Origin: Neodiprion pinetum
Taxonomy: Eukaryota > Arthropoda > Insecta > Hymenoptera > Diprionidae
Direction: 5' to 3'
NCBI RefSeq assembly: GCF_021155775.2
Contig: NC_060233.1
Span: 23,167,456-23,231,455, forward strand
Length of the DNA: 64,000 nt
Positions 26,101-37,900 of this stretch are shown piece by piece (the first letter of the stretch is position 1; each line of letters opens with the position of its first letter). The translations under genes were made by a program, and so were the position numbers. The notes below the pieces were generated by a model. The model made no database searches and was not told the DNA's origin. It saw only the letters and a program-made list of their open reading frames with translations.

Positions 26101-27736
26101 CTTAAACCCTGCCATATGGATGTTTGCAATATAAACTCCTGTTCTATAGTATATCGTGTATCAAATCATTTATATCGAGTGCGAGATTACAAACCTATCT
26201 TTTCTAACTTTAATCAAAATCAATAAAGTTTTCCATTTCTCAAATAATTATAGGATTGTACTCCCTACGGTAACTTGTTACCATAATTTTTAATCCAATT
26301 TTACTTGCAACATTACTACGTTTTTATTATGCAATAAGTATAACTACTTAATACAGCTGAATAATTAGTCCATATGACTTGTTAATCGCTTGGGGATGAG
26401 ACGCTAGAAAAACGAGAAAATATCAGTTTCCACTCATTTCTTGCCTGGTGTGAAGAATAATCAATAAAAACAGTTTCTCTAATCGATTTCTACTGTAACC
26501 ACTTTGAAAGTTTTTAATTTGGTTAAGAAAATAATTGAACTGTCGAGCTCAAACTTTACGGAAGTATTTGGCAAATCGTTGAGAAACAAGTAGAACACTG
26601 CTCCAAGCTATGATTTGTTCTTCTTCTTTGTAATATAACTTTCAACTCAGTGTTGGTTCAGATAACTAAATGTCTTTGTTTCGCTGAGAGAATAGCGAAA
26701 AATCCATTGTTACTTAATTTGTAGATCAATGAAGCTACTAAATTCATTACAGAGAGTTCATAGAGGAAAAGTTACCGTTATTGTGGGGTAAGGCGCTGGA
26801 ACTAGCGTATAGACAATGTCAGTATAGTGAAAACACAGTGATTGCTGCCAGAGCATTGAAAGGTTTGGCTCGCGCTTTACTCCTTACTGCAGACGATGTG
26901 GGACAAGGTTGGGGAATTCTAGGAGCTATCGGCTTGAGAAAAGGATCTCAGTTATCTATAAGGTAATAAAACTTTACTGCATCTAATTTGTATAGTCAGA
27001 CGCAAGATTTTCTCTCTGCAATCTTAACTCATAATAAGTTTTTGGAGAATATATGTGCGTATTTTAGGTACATGCTCTTAAATTTCGCTAGAGATTTTAT
27101 ATAAAGTTTGAAAGCAATGGATTCTTTGCGAGAATTTATAACATTATACCTGTAGTGAAGATGAAGTCAAAATTTTTTTTGGAGAACTCTGAAAACTTTA
27201 TTTTGTGACTTCACAATTTGAAAAACTTCTGAGAATTAACTATCTGAAAACTGTTTGAAACGTAATGATAAAGATGATAATTCAAGTATTTTTCATATTA
27301 TTTAAATTCATTTTTAGTAACGACTGTCGGATTCTCCAGCTGTGAAATTATTGCACAAAAATTATTCGCTCGTTTTATCCACAGGTGTAAATTTCTAAGC
27401 AGAACACTCGGTGTGTACTGTTTGGCGCAACTGCCTGAATCGAAATCGGAGCACCAAATAGTACGCTTTACACCTCACTCTCCGGGAGTTGCACCTTCAA
27501 GATCCAGTGATTCTGATTTCCAAGATGTAAAGCCAAATGCTGAGGCCATTAAAGCCATGCAAACGTTAGAGGCTTTAGTTACAAACAAACATTATGCCGA
27601 ACTCAAAGGTGATGTTGAACAAGTCATCCGACTTATTAGAGACTCGGGAAATTCACTTCACAATGCCGTTGCTGTTGTTGGCACGCTCACTGCAGAGCTT
27701 TATAATCAACGATATTTGCACGTTTTAATTGAGTAG
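5169..27736 (+). CDS. EPG5: EPG5, autophagosome-lysosome tethering factor (28 coding exons, about 2619 aa)
   Basis: EPG5 is a large cytosolic Rab7 effector that tethers autophagosomes to late endosomes and lysosomes and stimulates SNARE-driven fusion. Exons, all GT-AG with agreeing phases: 5169-5201, 5992-6261, 6477-7721, 8428-8832, 11053-11278, 11811-11983, 12080-12220, 12329-12489, 13002-13131, 13214-13758, 13998-14175, 15345-15572, 16782-16945, 17224-17409, 17513-17636, 17903-18424, 19348-19490, 19695-19872, 20146-20343, 20437-20568, 20740-20976, 21059-21242, 23145-23704, 23810-23979, 24150-24691, 25865-26087, 26753-26962, 27385-27736. They sum to 7860 nt with one stop (TAG). Family hallmarks seen: LLNHILRCPGG in exon 3, WVMLDEEGEEDED in exon 4 (residues 533-545), LLTTFANMAMAR in exon 6, LYGLYPKY in exon 22. 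The start ATG has A at -3 and G at +4. The N-terminus is short and basic, followed by an acidic, poorly conserved region to about residue 220. There is no signal peptide or membrane segment. Exon 2 could instead begin at 6013, removing 7 residues. The exon 13 donor (GTTAGC) is weak but is the one that keeps phase. Confidence 0.93.
8122..8155 (+). repeat. Short dispersed repeat, related to 21456-21489
   Basis: AAAGCATTGTTATTGACAAT here matches the sequence at 21456 over 34 bases with about six differences. Both copies lie in EPG5 introns (3 and 22) in the same orientation. Probably an old transposon fragment. Confidence 0.4.
9493..10095. mobile_element. Inverted-repeat element, family A copy 1 (EPG5 intron 4)
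   Basis: Left arm about 9493-9712 and right arm about 9871-10095 are reverse complements with moderate divergence; blocks such as ACAAGTCCCAAAAATCAG and AATCAAAAGTTCTC mark both arms. A second copy of the same structure lies at about 48545-48965. This copy has about 145 extra bases in its loop (roughly 9706-9850) compared with the other. No coding capacity. Superfamily unknown. Confidence 0.75.
10307..10939 (+). mobile_element. TTAA-flanked dispersed element, piggyBac-like MITE candidate (copy A)
   Basis: Begins TTAACCCTCTG and ends AAAAAGTTAA. The body from CTCATATATGAGACAC through GAATAATTGTAATTGTGGGA and the 'gcggatc(c)aatatggc' block matches 29862-30400 in the same orientation. TTAA duplications with CCC...GGG ends are typical of piggyBac-type elements. 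Assignment is inference; the right end is degenerate. Confidence 0.5.
11311..11369. repeat. Perfect 15-bp inverted repeat just inside EPG5 intron 5
   Basis: GAGTAAAGTCGATTC at 11311-11325 is followed 29 bases later by its exact complement at 11355-11369. The stem starts about 32 nt after the exon 5 donor at 11279. Could be the remnant of a MITE or an intronic hairpin. Confidence 0.7.
14668..14790 (+). mobile_element. ATCGATTA-rich hAT-like repeat (copy 1, EPG5 intron 11)
   Basis: Begins AGCAATGGGCACTAAGCT and continues with repeated AATAATCGATTA and CCGATTAATC blocks. The same start appears in reverse complement at 52310-52363. The terminal motif plus short internal palindromes resemble non-autonomous hAT elements. 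The right end is not defined. Confidence 0.5.
15638..16085 (+). mobile_element. TTAA-flanked dispersed element (copy E, EPG5 intron 12)
   Basis: Starts TTAACCGTTC and ends GAAAGGGTTAA. From GGTTCCACATGGTCC onward it is alignable with 52973-53447 in the same orientation, and its 3' part (ATTCGTAATCAG, TAAGGAAAAATGTATG) also with 54540-54680. Non-coding. The ends fit a piggyBac-type MITE; this is inference. Confidence 0.55.
18487..19198. mobile_element. Foldback element with about 270-bp arms (EPG5 intron 16)
   Basis: GGTGGTCCTT at 18487 pairs with AAGGACCACC at the right end, and the match runs inward for some 270 bases to about 18760 and 18930. It passes through TTTTCAGATTTTTATCT-like blocks, TTAATCTCTTCAGGAG on the left and CTCCTGAAAGGGTTAA on the right. 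The middle carries the 'ggtcgctgattacgaatctgaa' motif shared by other repeats here. The inner part (18631-19060) is itself bounded by TTAA. Confidence 0.75.
21623..22898. mobile_element. Foldback element with about 520-bp arms around a dispersed 240-bp unit (EPG5 intron 22)
   Basis: Left arm 21623-22144 and right arm 22385-22898 are reverse complements with high similarity, for example AACCCAATGTCAACTCAATC on the left and its complement on the right. The loop 22145-22384 is a unit that occurs again alone at 27924-28163. Open frames in the arms are not protein-like. No target duplication was recognised. Confidence 0.85.
25168..25537. mobile_element. Small foldback element (EPG5 intron 25)
   Basis: CATACAGTTTTGG at 25168 pairs with the complement ending at 25537. 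A second strong block, TGAGTCCAAATACGCAATTT, pairs across the centre near 25350. Divergence is higher in the outer half. Non-coding. Confidence 0.75.
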
Positions 27737-27923
27737 ATATGACGGTGTTCACGTGAAAATAGTCAAACTTTGAGCAGCTAAGCAATTCTGTATCTATTGT
27801 CAACATGGAGATTCAGAGCACAGCTTGAGAATAAGCTACGAATCAACAAATTACAGTATTCATGTAACTTGGAATTATGTTTGGAAAACGGACTTTTATT
27901 TGCATCAGGTGATTGATTGTGGA

Positions 27924-28163
27924 GAACTAACTTATAACGGAACCAACAAAATGAATGGGAGTGTCAATTCCAAATGAAATATTCTGTTTCTGATGGAAAT
28001 ATTCATGGTTCGCTCAGAAAATATAACAAAAAACAACTTCGTTGCCATTCGCGCTAATTAGCATACATTGCGATTGTAATTTTTATTCTTTAAATCAATC
28101 ATGTTCCTTCAGAATCTTGTATAAATCGTTGGAACGCAGGTTTTTTGAAAGGAATTCCAAAAT
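27924..28163 (+). repeat. Solo copy of the 240-bp unit found in the 22145-22384 foldback loop
   Basis: From GAACTAACTT to GGAATTCCAAAAT the sequence matches 22145-22386 in the same orientation with few differences, but without either foldback arm. It lies about 190 bases after the EPG5 stop and may be within its 3' untranslated region. Confidence 0.85.
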
Positions 28164-29861
28164 GAAAGAAACAAATATTTTGAAACACATTTCTCAGCTG
28201 TATAAACCCTCTGAAAATCCATGTTTCATGGTTTATATAAGACCTTAAGAGTACTTGAGCACTAAAATACAACTTTTTTTGCTCAAAATTAAGTAAGTAA
28301 AGTTCTCTAGTCATCGAATGCCTAAAAAATTAGAGCTCAATTTACAGTACATGCCATGCAAGCGATTACGGATAGTAAAAAGAGTTAGAGTCAAATTGGC
28401 ACTGTATTTCGTAGGTTTCAAATTTTAGCATCTTCATATTCGACAAATATTGCTCTTACGGAAAATTACTACTGGAGTATTGAAGTACTAGAGTATGCAC
28501 TAATAATGAAAAATACTTGTGGATACTTCATTTTTCGATTGAATCATTCAATTCTGGTTCGACTATTATCAACAAAGCGCGTTATTAAACTTCACACATA
28601 ACTCCAAAAATTGATTAATACTGTCGTAAGAAACGATATTACTGAGAATACTTCATATTACTAGATCGGTAGTAATTTTACTTTGACGAAATTTTTATAA
28701 TAATTTTGTCATTTATGTCTCAAATCTAGTCGTTACAAAATTATAATACTATTCTGATGCAGAGATGGCGTTAGTATGTTAAAATGACTGCGTGTTTGCT
28801 ATCTCATCAAATGTTGCCCAAAAATGATCCCCGGAAGTTTGAAATATGAGCAAAAAAAAAGTTTCACGTTTAAATGTTGTCATGAAAAAACATAGTTTTG
28901 TATTGGGTAAATTAGCCATTATTACTGTAAATAGATAAATTTACTAAATAGATCTATACATTCAAGCATATAGGTGAAATTTCTGCAGCTTGTATTGTGT
29001 TACATGAGTCGTCTATAGTGAGCCACATGCAGTGATAACTGAATATTTTAAATTTCGACAGGTGTATAAATTTTATATAATTATATCAAATAGTATAAGT
29101 TTTAAATCGTTTCATATATGTTTATATAGGTATTCTATTGTTAAATTTGAAATATCTTAAATATTTGTATTATACTTGTTATCAAATTTAACGATGATTA
29201 CATTCAAATATGAAGATATGAAATCTGTTTGTATAGTGAATTCATTTGACATCGATACCTCTGTATTGGTGATTTCTTCGAACTTATATTAGTTTATATA
29301 CAAACCCAAGTAACATTCCTACTTATACATTAATGCCGACATAAGTATTCAAAATTCAGACTTCCTGAAAACCAAGAATATCTCGTGTCAAATTGTATCA
29401 AATTTCCAAACATTAGTTTCTGCGATATGAAAAGCCTCCCGAAATGTAGGGTTTTTTAGATTAAGTCTTAGAATTGCCTCACAGCATGTGACGGTTTCCT
29501 CTTCAAACACCATGTGAGGAATCCAATTTATTCAAGTTTCTGCTACGAATTTTTAAAACAATTGCAAGTACACCATCATATGAATTATGGATGTAATCGT
29601 ACAGATGATTAAATTGTGTCTAAAAATTTTCAAGCTTTTTTTACGTTGGAGCAATTAGAATCTAGGCATTAGCAGCATCAGGACTTTCTGTACCTTTTGT
29701 TCAAAATGGCAGACTGAAACCGACCTTCTATGGTCTGCACAAGCAAATATGTTATTATTTACATCAAAATGAAGCCAGTCCAACTCTCGAACTATACAAA
29801 ATTACTCTGAAAAACTCCGGAAACAAACTGGGATGAATATACTTTTTTGTACGTCATTGAA

Positions 29862-30400
29862 ACCTTTGCGGTACAGCGTCTATTATTTGAGACACTCTTT
29901 TTGAATCGATTATTTAAGACTTATATTCAATTTTTGAGATATCAGAGTCATTTTTTGTGCATAATTGGGCTTGTACAATGTCAATCTTCATGTTTTAAAA
30001 GGGATTACGATGCTTCCGGGAATATCGTGAGCGCCAAAAATAAACAGTGTTGAAAATGCCTGCTTTTACAGAATAAATGTAATTGTGGGAAGATTATGGG
30101 GACTAGAAAAGTGGAACTCTGTAATCTTGGGTTCGCTAAAAACGAATCCGACGTTAAAATTTCAAGATTCTAAATAGCGGATCTAGTATGGCGTACTGAA
30201 AATATAAAAATTGATCCTGTTCGCTCATATAATATCCACCATTTTGAATATTAAAAATGTCTCGGATCTCATCCCATTTTTCTGACATTGCATCTGATCC
30301 CGGAAAAGAGTCACAGGCTTTGACGTACTTCTTACACATGAACCAAAAACTTTATCCTTCTAGAAAGATTTTTAGTTTTACAAAAGCTAACGTCTATACG
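29862..30400 (+). mobile_element. Dispersed element, second copy of the 10307-10939 family
   Basis: Shares with the intron 4 copy the order ATTTGAGACAC, TGTTGAAAATGCCT, TGTAATTGTGGGA and a 'ccaccattttgaatatt' block. The left TTAA has decayed and the right end is uncertain. Confidence 0.6.
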
Positions 30401-30647
30401 TGGTTGAAAAAAAAAAACATATTTTTAAGATAAGCTAAACCTACCTGAGTAATGTCTTGCATTTCAAGAAATTATTTTCATACTTTTCTGGATTCAATAT
30501 TGAAAACAGTTCAAGAGCACTTTATCAAGGTCTTTTAATCCAGCAGTTTGATCACGAAGAAAGATCAGACGGATAGTCACCAACAAAATTTATACAAATT
30601 TTTTTTTAGCTATTTTCGCAAGGAGCAAACTCTTATCGCTAATAACT

Positions 30648-31185
30648 TTAACCCTTTGAATCATAGTGGTAAGTATGCTCACCACCTATTTTATATCCAT
30701 TTTTGATATATTTAGAGAACTTTTCAACATATTTCTTCTTTTTTTTCTGCTATTTCGGATAGTATACTAATAGGTTTCGGTATAATGGAAATTATTGTTG
30801 TTAGAAACAAATTCATTGAAATCGTGATAATTCAAGGAGTAATTCATTTTCGAGAAAGTTACTCCTCTACACATATACATTTTTTACATAAATTGTAAGT
30901 TTTTGGGGTCACTGATTGCGAGTCTGAAATCGGATTCAAGAAATTCAAGATAGCGGATTCAATTAGGCGGACGAAAATTTCAGATTCGATCGAATCCGGA
31001 GAAAAAACTCTGTCCAGGGGTTTTTGAGGTCGCTGATTATGAATTTGAAATCAGATTTTGAAAACTCAGTACGACGAATCCAATCAGCGACCCCGAAAAC
31101 ATCTGGATAGAGTTTTGTGACCGAATTTGAATAAATTTGAAATTTGCGTCCGCCATATTGGAGTCGCTGTCTTGATTTTTCTCCT
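30648..31185 (+). mobile_element. TTAA/CCC-ended dispersed element (copy C)
   Basis: Begins TTAACCCTTTGAATCATAG. It matches, in reverse complement, the segment 62638-63105, including TTCAACATATTTCTTC, ACTAATAGGTTT and GTTAGAAACAAATT. It carries several copies of the 'ggggtcgctgattacgaatctgaa' motif in both orientations. The right boundary is approximate. Confidence 0.6.
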
Positions 31186-31923
31186 CAAGAAAATTTCTAG
31201 GAATAGGTATCGATTCAACTTGAATCGAAATTCTGAATGCCTTCTTTTTCTAATAGGTTATCAGAAACTAGCAATCATGTTATAACCAACCTATCCTGAC
31301 CGAATCAAAGAATGAACAACCAACCTCGTAAGAAATCACTTCAACCCAGGACTGAACAACGATACTATATCATTCTCTATGTGTGTGATACTTTGGGTAA
31401 TGTGCGGAATTTTCAATTGAAAACAATTTGACAGGTATGAACGAAAAAATAAGTTAATTTTTATACAAAAATACAGATTTTTGTACGAGAGTCTGAGAAA
31501 TGGTAGATATTTCTAAGTTACTTATAAAGATAATTTGTCCGAAAACCTCTACAATTATGCTTGTTGAAGAAACAGTCTTTCAGAATCCTTATTCAAACAT
31601 TTTCAGTCAAATGATTTGAATGTTTTCCAACGAAATTATTTCATTAAGATACAATCTACTTCTAATAAATATATACGCTAATAGTGAAAATGCATGAGTA
31701 AGTACAGGTCACACAATACACATGTTTACAGGTATATATCAATACAATATATTTACAAATACTTACAAAAACTTAAATACCACCACGAGAACATTAACGG
31801 CAGTTTGTTTGGCGATAAACAATAATAGTTGTTTGCTTAATTTTAAACATCGACGTGTTATTTGGTCGCTCGCACTCGTGTAGAAATCACATTTCTCCAG
31901 TTTTAGACCTTGCACTCTGCAGA

Positions 31924-34900
31924 CTAGGCTGTCGCTCTCTTTAACCAATTGAGAATTGTTTCGTGATTTCTATCAAGCCATTTGATGTTCGCTTCTGTTT
32001 GCTCTACAGTCTGTTGCACCGCTCTTCTTGCTATCGCCAGTTCTGCGCTGTGTTCTGTTTCAAACTCGTACAGCTGTAATTATAACACACATTAGAGAAT
32101 CAAAAAAAAAAAAAAAATTCTGACAATTCTGCTTAAAAGTACAATATCTTATATCTTTATATTTCTTCATGAGATTGGTAAATAAAAATCGAATAGATCT
32201 TGATAATTTTATTACGAAATAGACGCACATGAAGTGTTTATCAAATTAATATACTCGTGAGGCAAAATGTCTTCCCTGAGAATACGAAAATAAAAAATAC
32301 CGGAATTATAAACGGAAGTTTCGATGTCAATGTTCAATTTTAAATCGCTTCATAAAATGATGAAACATTAACATATTACAAGATTCGTTCGATTTGCGAC
32401 GGGTCATTTTATTCAACGGATTATTTTCTCCAATCCCTCTGACAGTTTTTATCGTTAAATGTTTAGTTTTACAGTATTGTACCGATAATGATTATGATTA
32501 AAAATTGGAATTAAAAGGGCCCTCAAAAAATAAAAAATCTATTACAGTAACTTTCTAGGACATCGCCTTCTCAATAAAGTGAATCATTGTAAATTCAACT
32601 CGAATTAATTGCTTTGACCTTGAATCATTTTGAAACGAAGTATCGACATCGGAGCCTTTGTTGGTAATTTAAGCATTTTCGAATTTTCAAGGGAATAAGG
32701 TTTCAATAAGTGATTTTCAAATATAAAGAAATTTCTAAGTTAGAGCTCACGAATATCTGAACTTGATGAATACTTAAATCTTGTCATAAAATTAATAATA
32801 GTATCTGTTTTTGACTCATCTTCTTAAAGATAGACTCCACTAAAATTTGTTTAAAAAATTACCATAACATAGATTTTCTTACTAAAAAGAGACCAAATTT
32901 CACATCTCCAAATCGCAAGAGGGCGGCTTAGATTTATCACTTTTAGTTATGTTGATAATTTTAGTGATAAAATCTATTTTTTTTGGCAATTTTACCGAGT
33001 TTCAGTGGAATTCCTATATTAATCAAATGGTAAAAACATCGACAGAAAATAATTAAAAAAAAAAATTAGAATTTAAGGAGAATTCGAGGGATGAATAACC
33101 ACGAAAACGTCAAACATCTTATTGATAATCCGTAATATCGCTAGTTACATAGTTTGTAGGGTCCGCGGTTTTACCCTCGTGAGGTTAACATAGAGAATAA
33201 TATGCTACTTTTATCCCGCTTTTCATATCGATGAAGTGGCCATTACAGTTAAGTTGGGAATAAACATCTGTGTTATATTATTTTTTTTTTTTTGTTATTT
33301 CCCATTCATTTGAGGGCAAAAATGCAAACTAATAACCACTGTTCAAGTTAATAAAGGGGTCAAGGTTAGATCGGGGATAAAAATTATATATGCAACAACG
33401 GGAATAAAGCCGATTATTCTCTTGGGTGATTACTGCTCTCTCTTCGACTATATTCCCTTCTTGCATAATGTACTATTTTTGCAACACATGAGTTTCTATA
33501 TCACTGATTCAACGAAAATACAATATGCGTTTTGCATGGATTTGTAAAACAGCTAGGAAAATATACTCACTGCCTTCAGTTCATATGCTGTGTTCATCTT
33601 CTTCGTCGTTGACTTGATGATATTGTTGATCGTCAGAAGTGAAGTTCCGAAACTATGAATTGATAAGAATATCATTTTAAAGTTGTACAGTCCTTTATAC
33701 GCGACATTACCTAGTGTAATTATGCAAAATTCCACTTACTATGTCTTTATGCGCTTCCATTGGTTTCTTAAGTAGTTGAAGGCCAACGGTTGACCAATAA
33801 CGTTGTTGGCAACGGAGCCAAACACTCTACCGGCATCCTGTTTTCTGATACCAGAATTCTCCGTCACAGCCCAATTCAAATACCTGCTCAGGATCCAGGT
33901 TTCCCTGGTACATCCAAGGGCGTGAAGCAGCAGATCTTTTTCGGATCCAACGTTTGTTTTCTGATAGCGTTCCCAAGCGAAATCCCATTCGGCTTGGCCG
34001 CCAACTCGAATGGCAGTGCAGTAAACGACGCTTTTCAAATTAGGCGATATGCTGCACAATTTTATACAGATTTTTCAGATGTTAGCATCATTATTCAATA
34101 AAACGCCTACAAGTAATGATCGTCGATATACGAAAGTTAGCTAATACTCACGGGTTATTATTGTCTGGATTTGGCGTAATCTGCCAATTGTGGAACTGCG
34201 TTACCGCGTTTTGTACACAGTCCTTGTGTCCCAAGCTGCAAGCCCAACTCAGGACGTCAATTCGAGTGAAAACGGTCAGTTGTGGATCTCCATGAATATC
34301 TTTGAAGCCGGTCTGCTTGTAGATATTATCTAGCAGCTTGAGTGCGAAGATCTGAAAATATTGACTGTATCAATGACAGCAGCCTGCCCGCGATTGCAAA
34401 GCAGACATAGAGGTCCATTGGCAAACCGTCCTATAAACTTTACCCTAAATCTGTCATATCCTTCAGTCTTGACAAGCATTCTATCCAGATAACCCATAGC
34501 GGTGAAAGCAGCTTTCCATGGAAGGTATTCAGTTTCGTGCGCGAGGTAGGACGTTACGTCCAAAGCTGTCGCATAGTCGAGTCTACCAGCTCGTGCCAGG
34601 TTCAGAGCATCGTCTAGTAATTGTGCTCGGTTGATGGTAGATATACTTTTGAAAGAGGCTTTGTTCAACTCTTGGATTATCAGGCGCCAATTTTGCTCAT
34701 CGTAATTAACTCGGTAATATCCTGAAAAGTTTAAACAACAAATTGTTATATTCCGCCCGTCGATTTGTCAGCTATTTCAGTATAATTCTCATCCGGTAAT
34801 GCGGGTGCACCCTTTGTTTCTACCGAATACATTAAAGTGTCAACATCGAAAACCTATTACAGGGGGACTCGTGACTGTATTTGTTTCTGACTTGGTAATT

Positions 34901-37900
34901 TTTTCGTACTCCACGTAACTAATACGTCTGAAGTACGCGTAATGACAGTACACTTATAAGACGGATCAAGCTAAGAAATGCCCTATACTTTAGACGTAAC
35001 TAGGCTGAACAGCTCAAGTCCCAAGTGGTAACGTTAGATGGAACAGCAACGTGATATGCAATCTGTTAACTTTACGAATTAATTACCAGTTTCTTGGACA
35101 TTGAAAATCACCCATTCGTTGGCTGCTGTGTTCAAGTTTGACAGAGTAATTGTTGGTTCAGCCTGCATCCAGCGCGATGGTGTTGTTTCATTAAAGTTGA
35201 GCACGTTCTGTGAGGTGTAAGTAATAGGTATCCACCATAAAGGTTTGTCATCTGATACTTCTGTTGTACTAGTTTGAAGTAGAAATCGTTCCTGAAAATG
35301 GTAATTGGAAACACTGATCACTCTTCAAGTTTATATTCTGTTATCGTTATAACGTGCATAGTTCATGGTACAATCTTGTTATTCGTGGTTAAACAAGGCA
35401 GCATAAAAAAATTGTTTATTCCAACATCGGAATTCTGTCTTACTCCCTGAATACAACACCGTAAAAAATCGTATTGAATGAAATGGTGGATGCATTTAGG
35501 TAAATCGATCTACAAGTGGCGGTTTTTACACATTACTTCAGTCATCGTTACAGCGATGGGTAATATAATTAGGACTTATGTTGTCGAGTATAGTTTGAAA
35601 GGCCCACTTAAAGAGATCCTCGTGGTATGCAGGCGTTAAATGGAACTCTAACAACTCCTTTATCTCGCCATTACCTGCGTTAATGTTGCACTTCCCCTAT
35701 TGTAATCTCGATTAACTGTGATTACTGGGAAGCCAGTTTGAAGTGTCCACGTGTCCATAATTTCATTGATTGTTATACTTTTATCCAATACTCCATCTTT
35801 GTGCGCTTGTTTCGTAAGTGCGTCCCAGAGATCGTTTTGTTCGGCGCTTTGGTAAGCTCTTGAAAAAATCGTGCAACGAACTTATATTAATAATGCATGT
35901 ATGAAGAAGGTTGAACAAAGAGTAGTAGCAGGTATATTACATACAAACATAATCTCTATACTAATATTGTAAATATCACCGGATGGCTTTCGTCTCTCGC
36001 AATTGAATTGCACTCTTTCGGGTATGTACCTCGCGATAGGAACCGAGTGCTATTTGACAACATCCAAATACAAAATGATAATCTGGTGCTTAATGTATTA
36101 CTTCATATTACGTGTATTATATGTCATCAACTATGTTTTTCGATATATGATTCTTGTATGTTGCTTCTCCGTATCTCACATAGTAAAGCGCGCGCAGCGA
36201 CAAGATCGAGCCCTTATACTAAAGATAATTCTCGATGTTTATCGTATACGTACAATATTGACTCACCTTTCTCTCAAATAATTACTCAGTCCTCTTTTGA
36301 AAACATTAGTAGTGATGAAATGATCCATCATGCGAATTATCGAAGCACCTGAAAGACAGAAAAATTATCAATGTTTGTACATGAAAAAAGTATACGTCTG
36401 TCGCTGTATGGAGTCACTGTAACCAACTTACCTTTTCCGTATGAAATTCTGTCAAATATTTCGCTGATCTCATCCGGGTGGCCAACCTCGACAGATATTG
36501 GATGCGATGATGCCAGGGCGTCCAATGCGAACACGTTCTGCAGCTCGTGAACCACGAACTGTTCCAGGACTTTCCAGGATGGCTCAACCTTAACGTTGAA
36601 TATTTGCATACTCGAGTTGTGATAATAATTGTTTAAAGGGGTACCACACGAGCTCAAATCGCGTTGTTAATGCCAAAAGGGCTTATACTTAATTTACACC
36701 CTTTTGGCTTTAAAGAGCTATCTAAAGCCAAAAAGGTGCATATTCTTTTTTTCATTGCCAATCGTCCTATAGACTTATTTTTAAGCTGAATATTGAAAAT
36801 AAAATTTTAAAGCCAAAATGGCGTATATGTCCATTTGGCATCAACACCGCGAAATAATATCCGAGAAATTTACTTTGAGAGATAAAGCAGTAAAATTATG
36901 TAAAGTAAGCATAAGTATATGTAGATTTACACTTACGGCATTCATGCCGATGTATTCGACGTAGCTTGCGAAACCTTCGTTTAACCAAAGATCCGTCCAC
37001 CAACTCGGCGTTACCAAATTGCCGAACCATTGGTGGGCAAGTTCGTGCGCCACGACTGTTGCCACGCGTTGCTTATTACTGTTTGTGGATACGCCTTCTT
37101 GGTACAGCATTGCGGTCTCTCTTTAAATTTATTGACAGTTGATATTTATATATATATAATATACCAATTAAGAGTGTGCGGGTACTGAAATTCTCTGGGT
37201 CTGGGGGGAATGGATTACTTTCGGGTCAGGTTCCCGAAAATTTCGATTACTCAAAGATTTCGGTATTGCAAAAAAACCCAACCCAATGCAAACCCGACCC
37301 GAACCCGAGTTCGAGGACCCGTGCTTTCGGGTACCCGCACACCCCTAATACCTATATATGTATTAGGGTGTAGCAGAAAAAAGATATCTGCGATTTTCCA
37401 CTGTGGCATCCCCTTAAAAGTTTGTTTACGTAGAATGAAACAGTGTGAAAAGATGAGCGTTTTACGTTACGCAGAAGGTCGCACTCATTTGAATTTTCAC
37501 CTTTTTTTTTAACGAATTTTTTTTATTGCTTAAATCTATCACAATACCAATTTACGTCACCAAGAACACCCACACATGTAATATTCAGTCTCCAGTTGAT
37601 ATTTTAGGAGCGTATCTGACGACTTTTTCATTATTCATTCAATTTCATGAAATAATTATAATTTATTATGTAGCTTTAATTCAGGAAAATAAGATTCCTG
37701 TTCGATATATTGTCATATTATGGATCATGATCTTTGGGTTGAATATAAATTACAGGGAAGAAATAATAATTGAAGTGCTACAACGTGTTTCTTAGTGTGG
37801 TCGTTAAAAATTAAAATCTTTGCGGCGCCCGAAAAAATCCTTCCTTCTGATGAGAAACTACGGGGAAAATTTGCTTTTGCGATTTAAACAAAAATAACAC

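Larger units (their letters stand above)
27737..31923. other. Intergenic region between convergent EPG5 and aminopeptidase N
   Basis: Both genes end toward this 4.2-kb stretch, so it contains two 3' untranslated regions and probably the polyadenylation sites. I could not fix either site: no well-placed AATAAA on the plus strand near 27736 stood out. It also contains repeat copies at 27924-28163, 29862-30400 and 30648-31185. No additional coding sequence is supported. Confidence 0.6.

Noticed and set aside
33790..34101. 103-codon plus-strand frame
   Set aside because: Antisense shadow of aminopeptidase exon 12.
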